Of a DNA stretch of 38,437 bases, positions 26,201-35,629 are shown in pieces (position 1 is the stretch's first letter; every line of letters begins with the position of its first letter). The DNA is from Limisphaerales bacterium. GTDB taxonomy: Bacteria > Verrucomicrobiota > Verrucomicrobiia > Limisphaerales > UBA11358. A program made the position numbers and the translations under genes. The notes below the pieces were generated by a model that was given only the letters and a program-made list of their open reading frames with translations, did not search any database and was not told where the DNA came from. Location: the NCBI GenBank assembly GCA_025360325.1, contig JANYCI010000126.1, forward strand, positions 1-38,437, written 5' to 3'.

Positions 26201-28135
26201 ATGAAAATTAAATACCTGACCTCTGTTGTCGCCACGGCTTTGTCCACGGCTTGCCTGGCTGCCGATCTTTCCATTGCGCCAGGACCGTTCACCGGCACCC
26301 AAAATTCATTGACGAATTATGCGTGCCCGGAGTGGTTCCGCGACGCCAAGTTCGGCATCTGGGCACACTGGGGGCCGCAAGCCGTGCCGATGGAAGGTGA
26401 TTGGTATGCCCGCAAAATGTATCAGGAGGGTTCAGACGTGTATAAGGATCACCTCGCACGCTATGGGCATCCGTCAACTAATGGCTGGAAGGACATCATC
26501 CCGCTGTGGAAAGCCGAGCATTGGGATCCTGACAAGCTCATGGCACTTTACAAAAAAGCCGGTGCGAAATATTTCGTCAGCATGGGCACGCACCACGACA
26601 ATTTTTTCCTCTGGAACTCCCCATCACACCGCTGGAACTCCGTCAATCTGGGGCCGCATCGCGACGTGGTGGCCGATTGGCAAAATGCCGCGAAGAAAAA
26701 CGGCCTGCCGTTCGGCGTTTCCGAGCATTTGGCCGCGAGCTTCACTTGGTTTCAAGATTCGCACGGGGCGGACAAATCCGGGCCGATGGCGGGCGTGCCG
26801 TATGACGGCGGCAATTCCAACAACTGGGACTTGTATCATTTCCCCGCCAAACCCGGCGACAACCAGTGGTGTTCCAATGACCCGCGCTGGCAGCAGCAAT
26901 GGTTCAATGAAATCAAGGAGTTAGTGGACAATTACCATCTCGACCTGCTTTACAGTGACAGCCAAGTGCCGTTTGGCAACGAAGTCGGCTTGATCCAGAT
27001 TGCCAATTTTTACAACGCGAGCGCCGCCAGCCACGACGGCAAATGCCAGGCCGTCTATAATTGCAAGCAACCGTCCGGCGGCCGCTGGGTGCAGGATTAC
27101 GAGCGCGGAGTGAATGGCGGCATCAATCCGAATCCTTGGCAGACGGACACTTCCATCGGCGACTGGTTTTACAACAAGCATTGGAAGTATCAGCCGTTGA
27201 GCTGGATGGTCACGATGCTCGTGGACATCGTCAGCAAGAACGGCAACCTGCTGCTCAACGTCGTGCTGCGTCCCGACGGCACGCTCGATCCCGAAGTCGA
27301 GACCATGCTGCACGAACTCGCGGATTGGACGGCGGTGAATGGCGAGGCCATTTACGGCTCGCGCCCGTGGCTCGTTTATGGCGAAGGCGCGGTGAAAGCC
27401 AAGGGCGGAATGTTCAGCGAAAATTTCAAATACAGCGCCAAAGACATCCGCTTCACCACGCAGGGCAAAACCCTTTACGCCATCGCGCTCGGCTGGCCGG
27501 AAGAAAACAAACTGCTGATCCGTTCACTCGCCAAAACCGAAGACCTCAAGCAGAATGAAATCAAGCGCGTCGAACTGCTGGGCAGCATAGGCAAACTCAA
27601 GTTCACGCAGACCGCCGAAGGACTTTTGGTCGAGCTGCCCGAAAAGAAAACCAACGCCATCACCTGTTCACTGCGCATCACCGGCAACAACCTCAAGCCC
27701 GCCGCGCTGCCGGCCACGGCGGCGCTGGTCACGCCAGACGCCCAAGGCCAACTGCTGCTCACCGCCGACGATGCCACGCTGCACGGCGAAAAAATCAAAC
27801 TGGAAGAGCAAGGCGGCAAATCCAACATCGGCTTCTGGGACAATCCCCAGGAGTGGGTTTCGTGGACTGCAAAAATCTCCCGGCCAGGGAAATATAAAAT
27901 CACCGCCACGGTGGCCACCGCCTATGGCAATGCTGCGTTCGTCGTGGAGGCTGGCGATCAAAGCGTGGCCGCCACCGTTGCGCGGACTGCCGGCTGGGAC
28001 AAGTTTTCCACCACGGAACTCGGCGTGGTTGAAATCAAGCAGTCCGGGAATCTCACGGTAAATGTAAAAGCCAAAGACGAAGCCAACTGGCTTGCCATAA
28101 ACCTAAACTCAATCCGACTGACACCGACCGAATAA
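26201..28135 (+). CDS. Secreted GH29-family alpha-L-fucosidase-like enzyme (paralogue A)
   Basis: 644 residues with a signal peptide (about 1-20, cleavage after CLA). The barrel has FGIWAHWGPQAVPMEGDWYA (51-70), MGTHHDNF (128-135) and DLLYSDSQVPFGNE, with the nucleophile candidate Asp253. A SKNGNLLLNVVLRPDG motif closes the barrel. About 515-644 is a beta-sandwich with NIGFWD and TAGWDKF that recurs in the other two GH29 proteins. It differs from the fucosidase at 15038-16810 and is much closer to the gene at 35630-37573. GH29 enzymes mainly release fucose; in this cluster the substrate would be fucosylated hemicellulose, but some members of this branch may use other sugars. First gene of a + strand operon with GH3-GH12, GH31 and GH36. 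Confidence 0.88.
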   Translation: MKIKYLTSVVATALSTACLAADLSIAPGPFTGTQNSLTNYACPEWFRDAKFGIWAHWGPQAVPMEGDWYARKMYQEGSDVYKDHLARYGHPSTNGWKDIIPLWKAEHWDPDKLMALYKKAGAKYFVSMGTHHDNFFLWNSPSHRWNSVNLGPHRDVVADWQNAAKKNGLPFGVSEHLAASFTWFQDSHGADKSGPMAGVPYDGGNSNNWDLYHFPAKPGDNQWCSNDPRWQQQWFNEIKELVDNYHLDLLYSDSQVPFGNEVGLIQIANFYNASAASHDGKCQAVYNCKQPSGGRWVQDYERGVNGGINPNPWQTDTSIGDWFYNKHWKYQPLSWMVTMLVDIVSKNGNLLLNVVLRPDGTLDPEVETMLHELADWTAVNGEAIYGSRPWLVYGEGAVKAKGGMFSENFKYSAKDIRFTTQGKTLYAIALGWPEENKLLIRSLAKTEDLKQNEIKRVELLGSIGKLKFTQTAEGLLVELPEKKTNAITCSLRITGNNLKPAALPATAALVTPDAQGQLLLTADDATLHGEKIKLEEQGGKSNIGFWDNPQEWVSWTAKISRPGKYKITATVATAYGNAAFVVEAGDQSVAATVARTAGWDKFSTTELGVVEIKQSGNLTVNVKAKDEANWLAINLNSIRLTPTE

Positions 28136-28215
28136 ATCCCGGAGCAAGGCCAGCAACAGCGGTTTGCCTTTGGTCGCTTCTCGAACACCCCAAGCGAATT
28201 GAGGAAACAAATGTC

Positions 28216-31035
28216 ATGTGCATGAACTACGGTAAAATTACTTTCGCCATCGCGATACTCTGGACGGCAACGCTGGCAAACGCAGAACCGACGCCGGCTT
28301 ATCTCGACGCCTCGCAACCGCTGGAATCGCGTGTCGAAGATTTGCTCTCTCGGCTCACGCTCGAAGAAAAAATTTCCATCATCCACGCCGATTCCAAATT
28401 CACTACCGCCGCGATTCCGCGTCTGGGCATCCCGCGTCGCTGGCTCGATGACGGCCCGCACGGCGTGCGCGAGGACATCGGGCCGGACACCTGGAACCCC
28501 GCCGGGCGCACGGATGATTTTGCGACGGCCATGCCCGCCGGCATCTGCCTTGCGGCGACGTGGAATCCCGAACTCGGTTTCAAGGAAGGTGAAGCCATCG
28601 GCCAGGAAGCGCGCCGGCGCGGCAAAGATATTATGCTCGGACCCGGCGTAAATATTTTGCGCACGCCGTTGTGCGGAAGAAATTTTGAATACCTCGGAGA
28701 AGACCCGTTTCTCTCCGGCGTGATGTGTTCCGGCTACATTCGCGGCGAGCAGTCGCAGGACGTGGCCTCGTGCGTGAAACATTTTGCGTTGAACAATCAG
28801 GAATTTCAGCGCGGCACGATCAACGTGGAAGTGGACGAACGCGCGTTGCGGGAAATTTATCTGCCCGCGTTCAAAGCGGCGGTGCAAGACGGCGGCGTGT
28901 GGACAGTGATGGGCGCTTACAATCAACTGCGCGGCGAGCATTGCTGCCACAACGATTATCTGCTGAACAAGATTTTGAAGGACGAATGGGGCTTCAAAGG
29001 ACTGGTGATGTCCGACTGGGACGGCACGCACGACACGAAGCAGGCCGCGCTCAACGGCCTCGATCTTGAAATGGGCACGGAAACCAACTACGCCAATTAT
29101 TATTTGGCGCAGCCGTATCTGGCTGGCTTGAAGTCCGGCGAATTTCCGCTGGCGGGCCTCGACGAAAAAGTCCGCCGCAACCTGCGCGTGACGCTCGCGA
29201 CGCACGTTCTCGCCGCCGACCGCAAGCAAGGTTCGCTCAACACCGCCGCGCATCAGACGGTCGCGCGGCAAGTCGCCGAGGAAGGCATCGTGCTTTTGAA
29301 AGATAAAAATCAACTTTTACCGCTCGACGCAACCAAACTTAAAACCATTGCCGTCATTGGCGAAAACGCCACACGTCTCCATGCGCACGGCGGCGACAGT
29401 TCTGGCATCAAGGCGTTCTATGAAGTGAATCCGCTCGACGGCATCGTGAAGCGCGCGGGCGGCAAGGTGAACGTGATTTACTCCGAGGGCTATCGCAAGG
29501 ATGGCGGCGCAGATTTGGCCGAGCGTGCGGTTGCCGCCGCGAAATCGGCGGACGTGGTGGTTTACATCGGCGGCTTAAATCACGACCGAGGCTTCGATTG
29601 CGAAGGTGCGGATCGCAAGGACATGAAATTGCCCTATGGTCAGGACGAGTTGATCCAAAAGATTGTCGCCGCAAATCCGAAAACCGTCGTCGTGCTCGAA
29701 GGCACGATGGTCGAAATGGATTCGTGGCTGGATAAAGTTCCCGCGTTGTTGCAGGCGTGGTATCCCGGCATGGAAGGCGGCAACGCGCTCGCGAAAGTTT
29801 TGTTCGGCGACGTGAATCCAAGCGGCAAATTGCCCGCGACCTTTCCGAAAAAACTGTCTGACTCACCCGCGCACGCGCTGGGAAATTATCCCGGCACAAA
29901 TGGCACGGTGAATTATGCGGAAGGATTGCTCGTCGGCTACCGCTGGTTCGATACGAAAAAAATCGAGCCGCAATTCCCTTTCGGCTTCGGCTTGAGCTAC
30001 ACGACGTTCAAGTATTCCGAACTGAAATTGATTCCGGGCACGAACGGAATCGTGACTGCACAGTTTGAGATTGAAAACACCGGTAAAGTCGCCGGTGCGG
30101 AAGTCGCGCAGCTTTACGTCCACGAAAAAAATCCAAGCCTGATGCGGCCAGAGAAGGAGTTGAAAGGCTTCAAAAAAGTTTTTCTTAAACCGGGCGAGAA
30201 GCAGACGGTTTCCATTCCGCTGAATCAATCGGCGTTTTCGTATTTCGACGACACGAAAAAATCATGGGTGGCGCAAGCGGATGATTTTGAAATTTTGATC
30301 GGCAGTTCGTCGCGGGACATCCGGCTGCGCGACCATTGGCAACTCGCAGCGGCGCAAAAGCCGGGGCACGCGAGGGTGTTCAATCTGTATCCGCCTTACT
30401 ACGCCTTCAAAAATAATTGGAGCGGTCGCGAGATCAGTTGGCAACCCGGCACGGGGGATGCGCCGCAATGGACGGCCAGTTTCAACTTCACGACCAATAA
30501 CCTTTACGCTTACCCAGCAAGTGCGCGCGGCTGGCATTACGGCTGGAACCCGACGGATGACGATTTGTTTCCGAAAAAAATCTCGGACATCAGCAGCCTG
30601 CCGTGCAGTTTTTCCTATGACTGCGGCGGCGAAGATTTGCATGGCGATTTTGCCTACGACCTGTTTTTGCGGAATGACGACAAAAAATCCGCGCCGCAAC
30701 TGGAAGTCATGGTGTGGGGCGCGAACAATTCGACGCCCATCGGGAAAATTATTGCCGCCAATGTGATTGCAGCGGACGGCGTAACGTTCGACCTGTGGGC
30801 GGGCACGAATGCGGCGGCGGGTTACTATGTCTATTCCTTTGCGCCGCATCAAAAGAGCGACAAGCTTGCGGGCGGCGGCGCTCTGAATGTGGATCTGGTG
30901 GATTTTTTCAACGATCTCAAAGGCCGGGAGTTTTTCAATGCGGATATGTATCTCGACGTCGTCGAGGCCGGCTTTGAAATCGTGCGCGGCAAAGGCTGGG
31001 CCACCTGCGGCTGGTTTAGCTGCGAGGCGAACTAA
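28216..31035 (+). CDS. GH3 beta-glucosidase fused to a C-terminal GH12 endoglucanase/xyloglucanase
   Basis: 939 residues; start ATG 28216 lies 10 nt after GAGGA (28201-28205); ATG 28222 is an alternative. A signal peptide ends near ANA (23). The GH3 part has Lys188-His189 in CVKHF, nucleophile Asp267 in LVMSDWDG, and an acid/base candidate Glu463 in DCEGADR. A fibronectin-like domain follows at about 610-705. Residues about 722-939 are a complete-looking GH12 domain: NLYPPYYAFKNNW, then LEVMVWGAN with Glu830 at the nucleophile position, a PIGK turn, and YLDVVEAGFE with Glu921 at the acid/base position. GH12 cuts beta-1,4-glucan or xyloglucan chains; GH3 releases glucose or xylose from the ends. 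One secreted protein would join backbone cleavage with end trimming. I see no frameshift or stop between the parts. Confidence 0.92.
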   Translation: MCMNYGKITFAIAILWTATLANAEPTPAYLDASQPLESRVEDLLSRLTLEEKISIIHADSKFTTAAIPRLGIPRRWLDDGPHGVREDIGPDTWNPAGRTDDFATAMPAGICLAATWNPELGFKEGEAIGQEARRRGKDIMLGPGVNILRTPLCGRNFEYLGEDPFLSGVMCSGYIRGEQSQDVASCVKHFALNNQEFQRGTINVEVDERALREIYLPAFKAAVQDGGVWTVMGAYNQLRGEHCCHNDYLLNKILKDEWGFKGLVMSDWDGTHDTKQAALNGLDLEMGTETNYANYYLAQPYLAGLKSGEFPLAGLDEKVRRNLRVTLATHVLAADRKQGSLNTAAHQTVARQVAEEGIVLLKDKNQLLPLDATKLKTIAVIGENATRLHAHGGDSSGIKAFYEVNPLDGIVKRAGGKVNVIYSEGYRKDGGADLAERAVAAAKSADVVVYIGGLNHDRGFDCEGADRKDMKLPYGQDELIQKIVAANPKTVVVLEGTMVEMDSWLDKVPALLQAWYPGMEGGNALAKVLFGDVNPSGKLPATFPKKLSDSPAHALGNYPGTNGTVNYAEGLLVGYRWFDTKKIEPQFPFGFGLSYTTFKYSELKLIPGTNGIVTAQFEIENTGKVAGAEVAQLYVHEKNPSLMRPEKELKGFKKVFLKPGEKQTVSIPLNQSAFSYFDDTKKSWVAQADDFEILIGSSSRDIRLRDHWQLAAAQKPGHARVFNLYPPYYAFKNNWSGREISWQPGTGDAPQWTASFNFTTNNLYAYPASARGWHYGWNPTDDDLFPKKISDISSLPCSFSYDCGGEDLHGDFAYDLFLRNDDKKSAPQLEVMVWGANNSTPIGKIIAANVIAADGVTFDLWAGTNAAAGYYVYSFAPHQKSDKLAGGGALNVDLVDFFNDLKGREFFNADMYLDVVEAGFEIVRGKGWATCGWFSCEAN

Positions 31036-31078
31036 AGCCGGTGATTTTTTGAGAAAACCTTCGAATCAATTTGCCAAA

Positions 31079-33460
31079 ATGTTTCCTTCGCTTAAACCAA
31101 CCGCTGCCAGCGTGGTTTGCTGGATTGCCCTGACCATAAATGTTCAAGCAGCGACACCCTATTTGTTGAACGCGCCGGTGGATGTGAGCGGCGACTTCCA
31201 CGATTTCGCCAACACTATCTTCACGGCGGACAAGCTCGGCGAGTTTGATGCGGCTACCGCCAGCGGCAAAATCCAATACCAGCGCAACGCCTGGCAGACG
31301 GCGCAGGCGTTCGACAATATGCTCGCCACGCTGAAGCCGGTTGCGGGCAATGAATTTCCGGGACGCGAATACGCCGCGAATCCTGAGTTGCCGTTCACGC
31401 TGGAATTTGTCTCGCCCCGCACGGTGCGAATTCGCATGGCGAGTGGGGCGAACTTCAAGCCGTTTGATTCGCTCATGCTCGCCGGGCCGGTGCCGCATGA
31501 CAATTCTTGGAAATACGAGAAAGTTGACGGCGGCCACCGCTACACCAGCCAGTTCGGTTCGGTGACCATCACTGAAAAGCCGTGGCACATCGAGTTTCGC
31601 GACGCGCAGGGCAGACTGCTCACGCGCAGCTATCACGATGGCGATGACGGCAGTTTCACGCCGCGCCTGCCGTTTTCGTTCGTGCGCCGTGCGGCGGATT
31701 ATTCGCGCAGCCTGGCGGCGGTGTTCACGCTGTCGCCGGGTGAAAAAATCTTCGGCTGCGGCGAATCGTTCACCAGCCTCGACAAGCGCGGACAGAAAAT
31801 CGTGCTCTGGACGACGGACGCCAACGGCATCCAGAACCAGAAAATGTATAAGCCGATTCCGTTTTTCATGAGCAGCGCCGGCTACGGTATGTTCATGCAC
31901 ACGACCACGCCGATCACTTGCGACTTCGGTAGTTCCTTCGCCGGCCTGAATTCGCTGCTCATCGGCGACGACGAGCTGGACCTGTTTGTGTTCCTCGGTT
32001 CGCCCAAGGAAATTCTCGGCGAATACACCGCGCTCACCGGCCGGCCGCCGCTGCCGCCGCTATGGTCGTTCGGTTTGTGGATGAGCCGTTGCACTTACGA
32101 CAACGAAAAGCAGGTGCGAGAAATATCAGCGAAACTGCGCGAGAATAAAATTCCCTGCGACGTGCTGCATCTCGATACCGGCTGGTTTGAAACGGACTGG
32201 CGCTGTGATTATCAATTTTCCACAAACCGTTTCACCGATCCGGCGAAGATGATTTCCGATTTGAAGAACGACGGTTTCCGCGTCTGCCTGTGGCAACTGC
32301 CGTATTTCGTGCCGAAGAACAAATTGTTTCCCGAAATCATTGAGCAGAATCTCGCGGTGCGTGACGCGAAAGGAAACATTCCCGAAGAGGACGCGGTGCT
32401 GGATTTTTCCAACCCGAACACGGTGAATTGGTATCAGGAAAAAATCGCCAGCCTGCTCAAACTTGGCGTGAGCGTCATCAAAGTGGACTTTGGCGAAGCC
32501 GCGCCGTTGAACGGGATTTACGCTTCCGGTCGAACCGGATTTTACGAGCACAATTATTATCCGCTGCGCTACAACAAAACCGTTTCCGACATCACGAAGC
32601 AAATCACTGGCGATAGCATTATCTGGGCGCGCAGCACTTGGGCGGGCAGCCAGCGGTATCCGCTGCACTGGGGCGGCGACGCCGAAAGCACGGACGACGG
32701 CATGGCGGCGGAATTACGCGGCGGCTTGTCGCTGGGCTTGAGCGGTTTCACGTTTTGGAGTCACGATGTCGGCGGCTTCGTCGGCAAGGAAACGCCGGAT
32801 TTGTATCTGCGCTGGCTGGCGTTCGGCATGATGACGTCGCACAGCCGCTGTCACGGGCAAAAACCGAAAGAGCCGTGGACTTACGACGCGGCAACGATGG
32901 ACCAATTCCGCGCCATCGTGGAACTCAAGTATCGCCTGATGCCCTACGTCTATGCGCAGGCGAAGGACAGTTCCGAACGCGGTCTGCCGATGCTGCGCGC
33001 GTTGCTGGTCGAGTTTCCTGAAGATCCCGGCTCGTGGCTGGTGGAGGATGAATATCTTTTGGGTTCGAGCATTCTGGTCGCCCCGCTGCTGCACGAAGGC
33101 GCGACCGGGCGGAATGTTTATCTGCCGCCGGGAACGTGGATTGACTATCAGACCGGCAAAAACTATTCCGGTGGCTGGCAGAAAATCGAAGCGGATAAAA
33201 TTCCCGAAATCATTTTGGTGCGCGACGGCACGGTGCTGCCGCGCATCGCGCTGGCGCAATCCACGGCGCAGATGGACTGGTCGAAAATCGAACTGGCGGT
33301 GTTTGCTAAGGACGCGACGAAAGCCAGCGGTCAAGTTTGCCTGCCGTCGGATCAGCAGTTGCGCGCTATCTCTGTCACCAAATCTGGCGCGGGTTGGAAA
33401 ATCCAAAACGATCCTCTGCTCGGCAAAGTTTCGTGGGCCATCACGGCGGCACAGCCATGA
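31079..33460 (+). CDS. Secreted GH31 alpha-xylosidase
   Basis: 793 residues from ATG 31079; in-frame codons upstream lie in the end of the previous gene and read as a shadow. It has a signal peptide (about 1-24, cleavage after VQA). An N-terminal beta-sandwich (about 100-300) has EKIFGCGESFTSLDKRG. The catalytic barrel has the nucleophile Asp470 in VIKVDFGEAAP and the acid/base Asp534 in PLHWGGDAEST. FGE after the nucleophile is characteristic of alpha-xylosidases such as YicI rather than alpha-glucosidases. It would remove alpha-1,6-xylose from xyloglucan oligosaccharides, next to the GH12 and GH3 activities upstream. It begins 43 nt after the GH3-GH12 gene and overlaps the next gene by ATGA. 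Confidence 0.93.
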   Translation: MFPSLKPTAASVVCWIALTINVQAATPYLLNAPVDVSGDFHDFANTIFTADKLGEFDAATASGKIQYQRNAWQTAQAFDNMLATLKPVAGNEFPGREYAANPELPFTLEFVSPRTVRIRMASGANFKPFDSLMLAGPVPHDNSWKYEKVDGGHRYTSQFGSVTITEKPWHIEFRDAQGRLLTRSYHDGDDGSFTPRLPFSFVRRAADYSRSLAAVFTLSPGEKIFGCGESFTSLDKRGQKIVLWTTDANGIQNQKMYKPIPFFMSSAGYGMFMHTTTPITCDFGSSFAGLNSLLIGDDELDLFVFLGSPKEILGEYTALTGRPPLPPLWSFGLWMSRCTYDNEKQVREISAKLRENKIPCDVLHLDTGWFETDWRCDYQFSTNRFTDPAKMISDLKNDGFRVCLWQLPYFVPKNKLFPEIIEQNLAVRDAKGNIPEEDAVLDFSNPNTVNWYQEKIASLLKLGVSVIKVDFGEAAPLNGIYASGRTGFYEHNYYPLRYNKTVSDITKQITGDSIIWARSTWAGSQRYPLHWGGDAESTDDGMAAELRGGLSLGLSGFTFWSHDVGGFVGKETPDLYLRWLAFGMMTSHSRCHGQKPKEPWTYDAATMDQFRAIVELKYRLMPYVYAQAKDSSERGLPMLRALLVEFPEDPGSWLVEDEYLLGSSILVAPLLHEGATGRNVYLPPGTWIDYQTGKNYSGGWQKIEADKIPEIILVRDGTVLPRIALAQSTAQMDWSKIELAVFAKDATKASGQVCLPSDQQLRAISVTKSGAGWKIQNDPLLGKVSWAITAAQP

Positions 33461-35553
33461 GAGTGATTTTCAAAATTCTGGTTCTGGCTCTCCTCGTTCC
33501 CAGCGCATGGGCGGCGGATTTTTCTCTGCGCGACGGCACGCTCTGGCTGGGTGAACAGGCCGTGCTGAAAAATGTCCCCGAAAATTTTTACATTCAAGCC
33601 GACCGCACCGGCACTGGTGTGTTCTTGAAATTTTCGGCAACGCATCCGTCAGCGCGCTTGCAAACGCAGCTCGGTGACATTGCCGGCTTGCGCCGGTTCA
33701 CAAGCTGCCATCGGGACGAGCCGTTCTGGATGATTCCGCGCACGGGCACGAACGAATCGCAAGTGGCGCTGGAGACGCAATGGTTGCTGGCGCAAACGGA
33801 CGCTGGCGATTGCGTGATGCTCGTGCCGTTGATGACGGACAAACTAGTCTTCACTTTGAGCGGCGGGACAAACGGATTAAATCTCACGGGAGAGAGCGGT
33901 GATAAATCCGTGACCAGCCATGGCGGCGTCGCGCTGTTTGTCAGCGTCGGCCATGATCCCTATGCGTTGGCCGATTCCGGCGCGAAGGCCGTGATGAAAT
34001 TTCTCGGCACGGGCAAATTGCGCCGGGAAAAACCAATGCCTGCCTTTGTGGATCAATTCGGCTGGTGCACCTGGGATTCGTTCTACAAAAAGGTTTCCGC
34101 CGACGGCGTGCGGCAAGGTCTGGAATCATTTCGTCGCGGCGGGATTGAGCCGCGCCTGCTGATTTTGGACGACGGCTGGCAGGACTTTCGTGCCATGCCC
34201 GGCGGTGAGGAGCGGCTGGTTTCGCTCGAACCCAATCAGGCGCAATTCAGCGGCGACCTGCGGCCAACGGTGCAGTTGGCGAAAAAAGAATTTGGCGTGG
34301 AAACATTTCTCGTCTGGCACGCCTTCACCGGCTATTGGGGCGGCGTGGATGGCGCGGCCCTGCCGGAATACGAAGTGAAGGAACGGTGGCGGTCATTCGG
34401 GCCGGGCATCCTCGCGCAGCACGCCAACTTGAACACGCAATACTGGGGCAGCGCCGTTGGGGTCATCCCGCCTGACCACATTGGAAAATTCTATCAGGAC
34501 TATCATCGCCGGCTGGCGGCGGCAGGCGTGGACGGCGTGAAGGTGGACAACCAATCCATGATCGAAAGCGTGTCCCAAGGACTCGGCGGGCGCGTGGCGG
34601 TGACGCGCGCGTATCGCACCGCGCTGGAAAAATCTGTGGCGAAATATTTCGATGGCCGGCTCATCAACTGCATGGCGAACGCGATGGAAACCTATTACTG
34701 CTCGCCGCGCTCCACGCTCATGCGGACATCGATTGACTTCTGGCCGAAGCGCCCGGAGACGCACGGCCAGCACCTGTTCTGCAACGCGCAGATGGGCCTG
34801 TGGTTTGGCGAATTCATGCAGCCGGACTGGGATATGTTTCAGACCGCGCATCCGATGGGCGCGTTTCATGCGGCGGGCCGGGCGGTTTCCGGCGGGCCGG
34901 TTTATGTGAGCGACACGCCGGACCAGCATGATTTCACGCTGCTCAAAAAATTGGTTTTATCCGACGGCTCGGTGCTGCGCGCGGATTTACCCGGGCGGCC
35001 CACGCCGGATTGCCTGTTTGCCGACGTGACCCGCGAGCCGGTGCTGCTGAAAGTTTTTAATTTCAATCGCAACTGCGCCGTGATCGGTATTTTCAACTGC
35101 AACTATCACCCGCATGAAAGTGAACGCATGGTGGTTTCGGGAACGGTCGCGCCGTCCGATGTGCCGGGATTGCGTGGGACAAATTTCGTCGGCTTCGCGC
35201 AGCGGTCGGGCAAGCTGTGGCGCGGCGACCGCGGCGACCGCGTTCCGCTGTCGCTCGGCGAAGGTGATTGGGAAATTGTCTCCTATGCGCCCATTGAGCG
35301 CGGTGTGGCCGTGCTGGGATTGGCGGACAAGCTGAACAGCACCGGCGCGGTCGCAGGCAAAAGCCGGGGTCGGGATGGCTCGTTGGTGGTGACGTTGCGC
35401 GACGGCGGGAAATTTCTGGCGTGGTGTGAGCATAAGCCAAGTCAAATCACCGCCGGCGGCCAGCCGATGGATTTTCAATATGAAACCGCCACGGGAAAAT
35501 TATCCTGCCAGATTCAAACGGGCGGCAAGATCGAGCTTCGTTTGAAATGGTGA
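33457..35553 (+). CDS. Secreted GH36-type alpha-galactosidase (raffinose synthase/Sip1 family)
   Basis: 698 residues from ATG 33457, coupled to the GH31 gene by ATGA. It has a signal peptide (1-20, cleavage after AWAA). The family signature is clear: FGWCTWDSFY (201-210), LILDDGWQ (235-242), VDGVKVDNQS with nucleophile candidate Asp364, and MQPDWDMF with the second acidic pair (Asp457, Asp459). This is the raffinose-synthase-like branch of GH36. In a bacterium with a signal peptide it more likely hydrolyses alpha-galactosides than makes raffinose, but transglycosylation cannot be excluded. A C-terminal beta domain lies at about 600-698. Last gene of the + strand operon, convergent with the second GH29 paralogue after a 76-bp gap without a clear hairpin. 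Confidence 0.87.
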   Translation: MRVIFKILVLALLVPSAWAADFSLRDGTLWLGEQAVLKNVPENFYIQADRTGTGVFLKFSATHPSARLQTQLGDIAGLRRFTSCHRDEPFWMIPRTGTNESQVALETQWLLAQTDAGDCVMLVPLMTDKLVFTLSGGTNGLNLTGESGDKSVTSHGGVALFVSVGHDPYALADSGAKAVMKFLGTGKLRREKPMPAFVDQFGWCTWDSFYKKVSADGVRQGLESFRRGGIEPRLLILDDGWQDFRAMPGGEERLVSLEPNQAQFSGDLRPTVQLAKKEFGVETFLVWHAFTGYWGGVDGAALPEYEVKERWRSFGPGILAQHANLNTQYWGSAVGVIPPDHIGKFYQDYHRRLAAAGVDGVKVDNQSMIESVSQGLGGRVAVTRAYRTALEKSVAKYFDGRLINCMANAMETYYCSPRSTLMRTSIDFWPKRPETHGQHLFCNAQMGLWFGEFMQPDWDMFQTAHPMGAFHAAGRAVSGGPVYVSDTPDQHDFTLLKKLVLSDGSVLRADLPGRPTPDCLFADVTREPVLLKVFNFNRNCAVIGIFNCNYHPHESERMVVSGTVAPSDVPGLRGTNFVGFAQRSGKLWRGDRGDRVPLSLGEGDWEIVSYAPIERGVAVLGLADKLNSTGAVAGKSRGRDGSLVVTLRDGGKFLAWCEHKPSQITAGGQPMDFQYETATGKLSCQIQTGGKIELRLKW

Positions 35554-35629
35554 GTGGGTGCGGATGAAATAATTCTGTAGCCGTCGGCATTTGCTCGCGC
35601 CGTTTCCCCTCACGACACGGCCATTGACT

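Noticed and set aside
27958-29313. 451-residue open frame on the - strand
   Set aside because: It runs opposite the end of a GH29 gene and the GH3 part of the fusion gene, both with conserved catalytic motifs; it is an antisense shadow of GC-rich codons.
30887-31078. Upstream extension of the GH31 gene into the GH3-GH12 gene
   Set aside because: The extra 64 residues read as a frame shadow of the GH12 domain; the ATG at 31079 gives a proper signal peptide.
35554-35629. Bidirectional terminator between the convergent GH36 and GH29 genes
   Set aside because: The 76-bp gap has no stable GC stem followed by a T-run on either strand.
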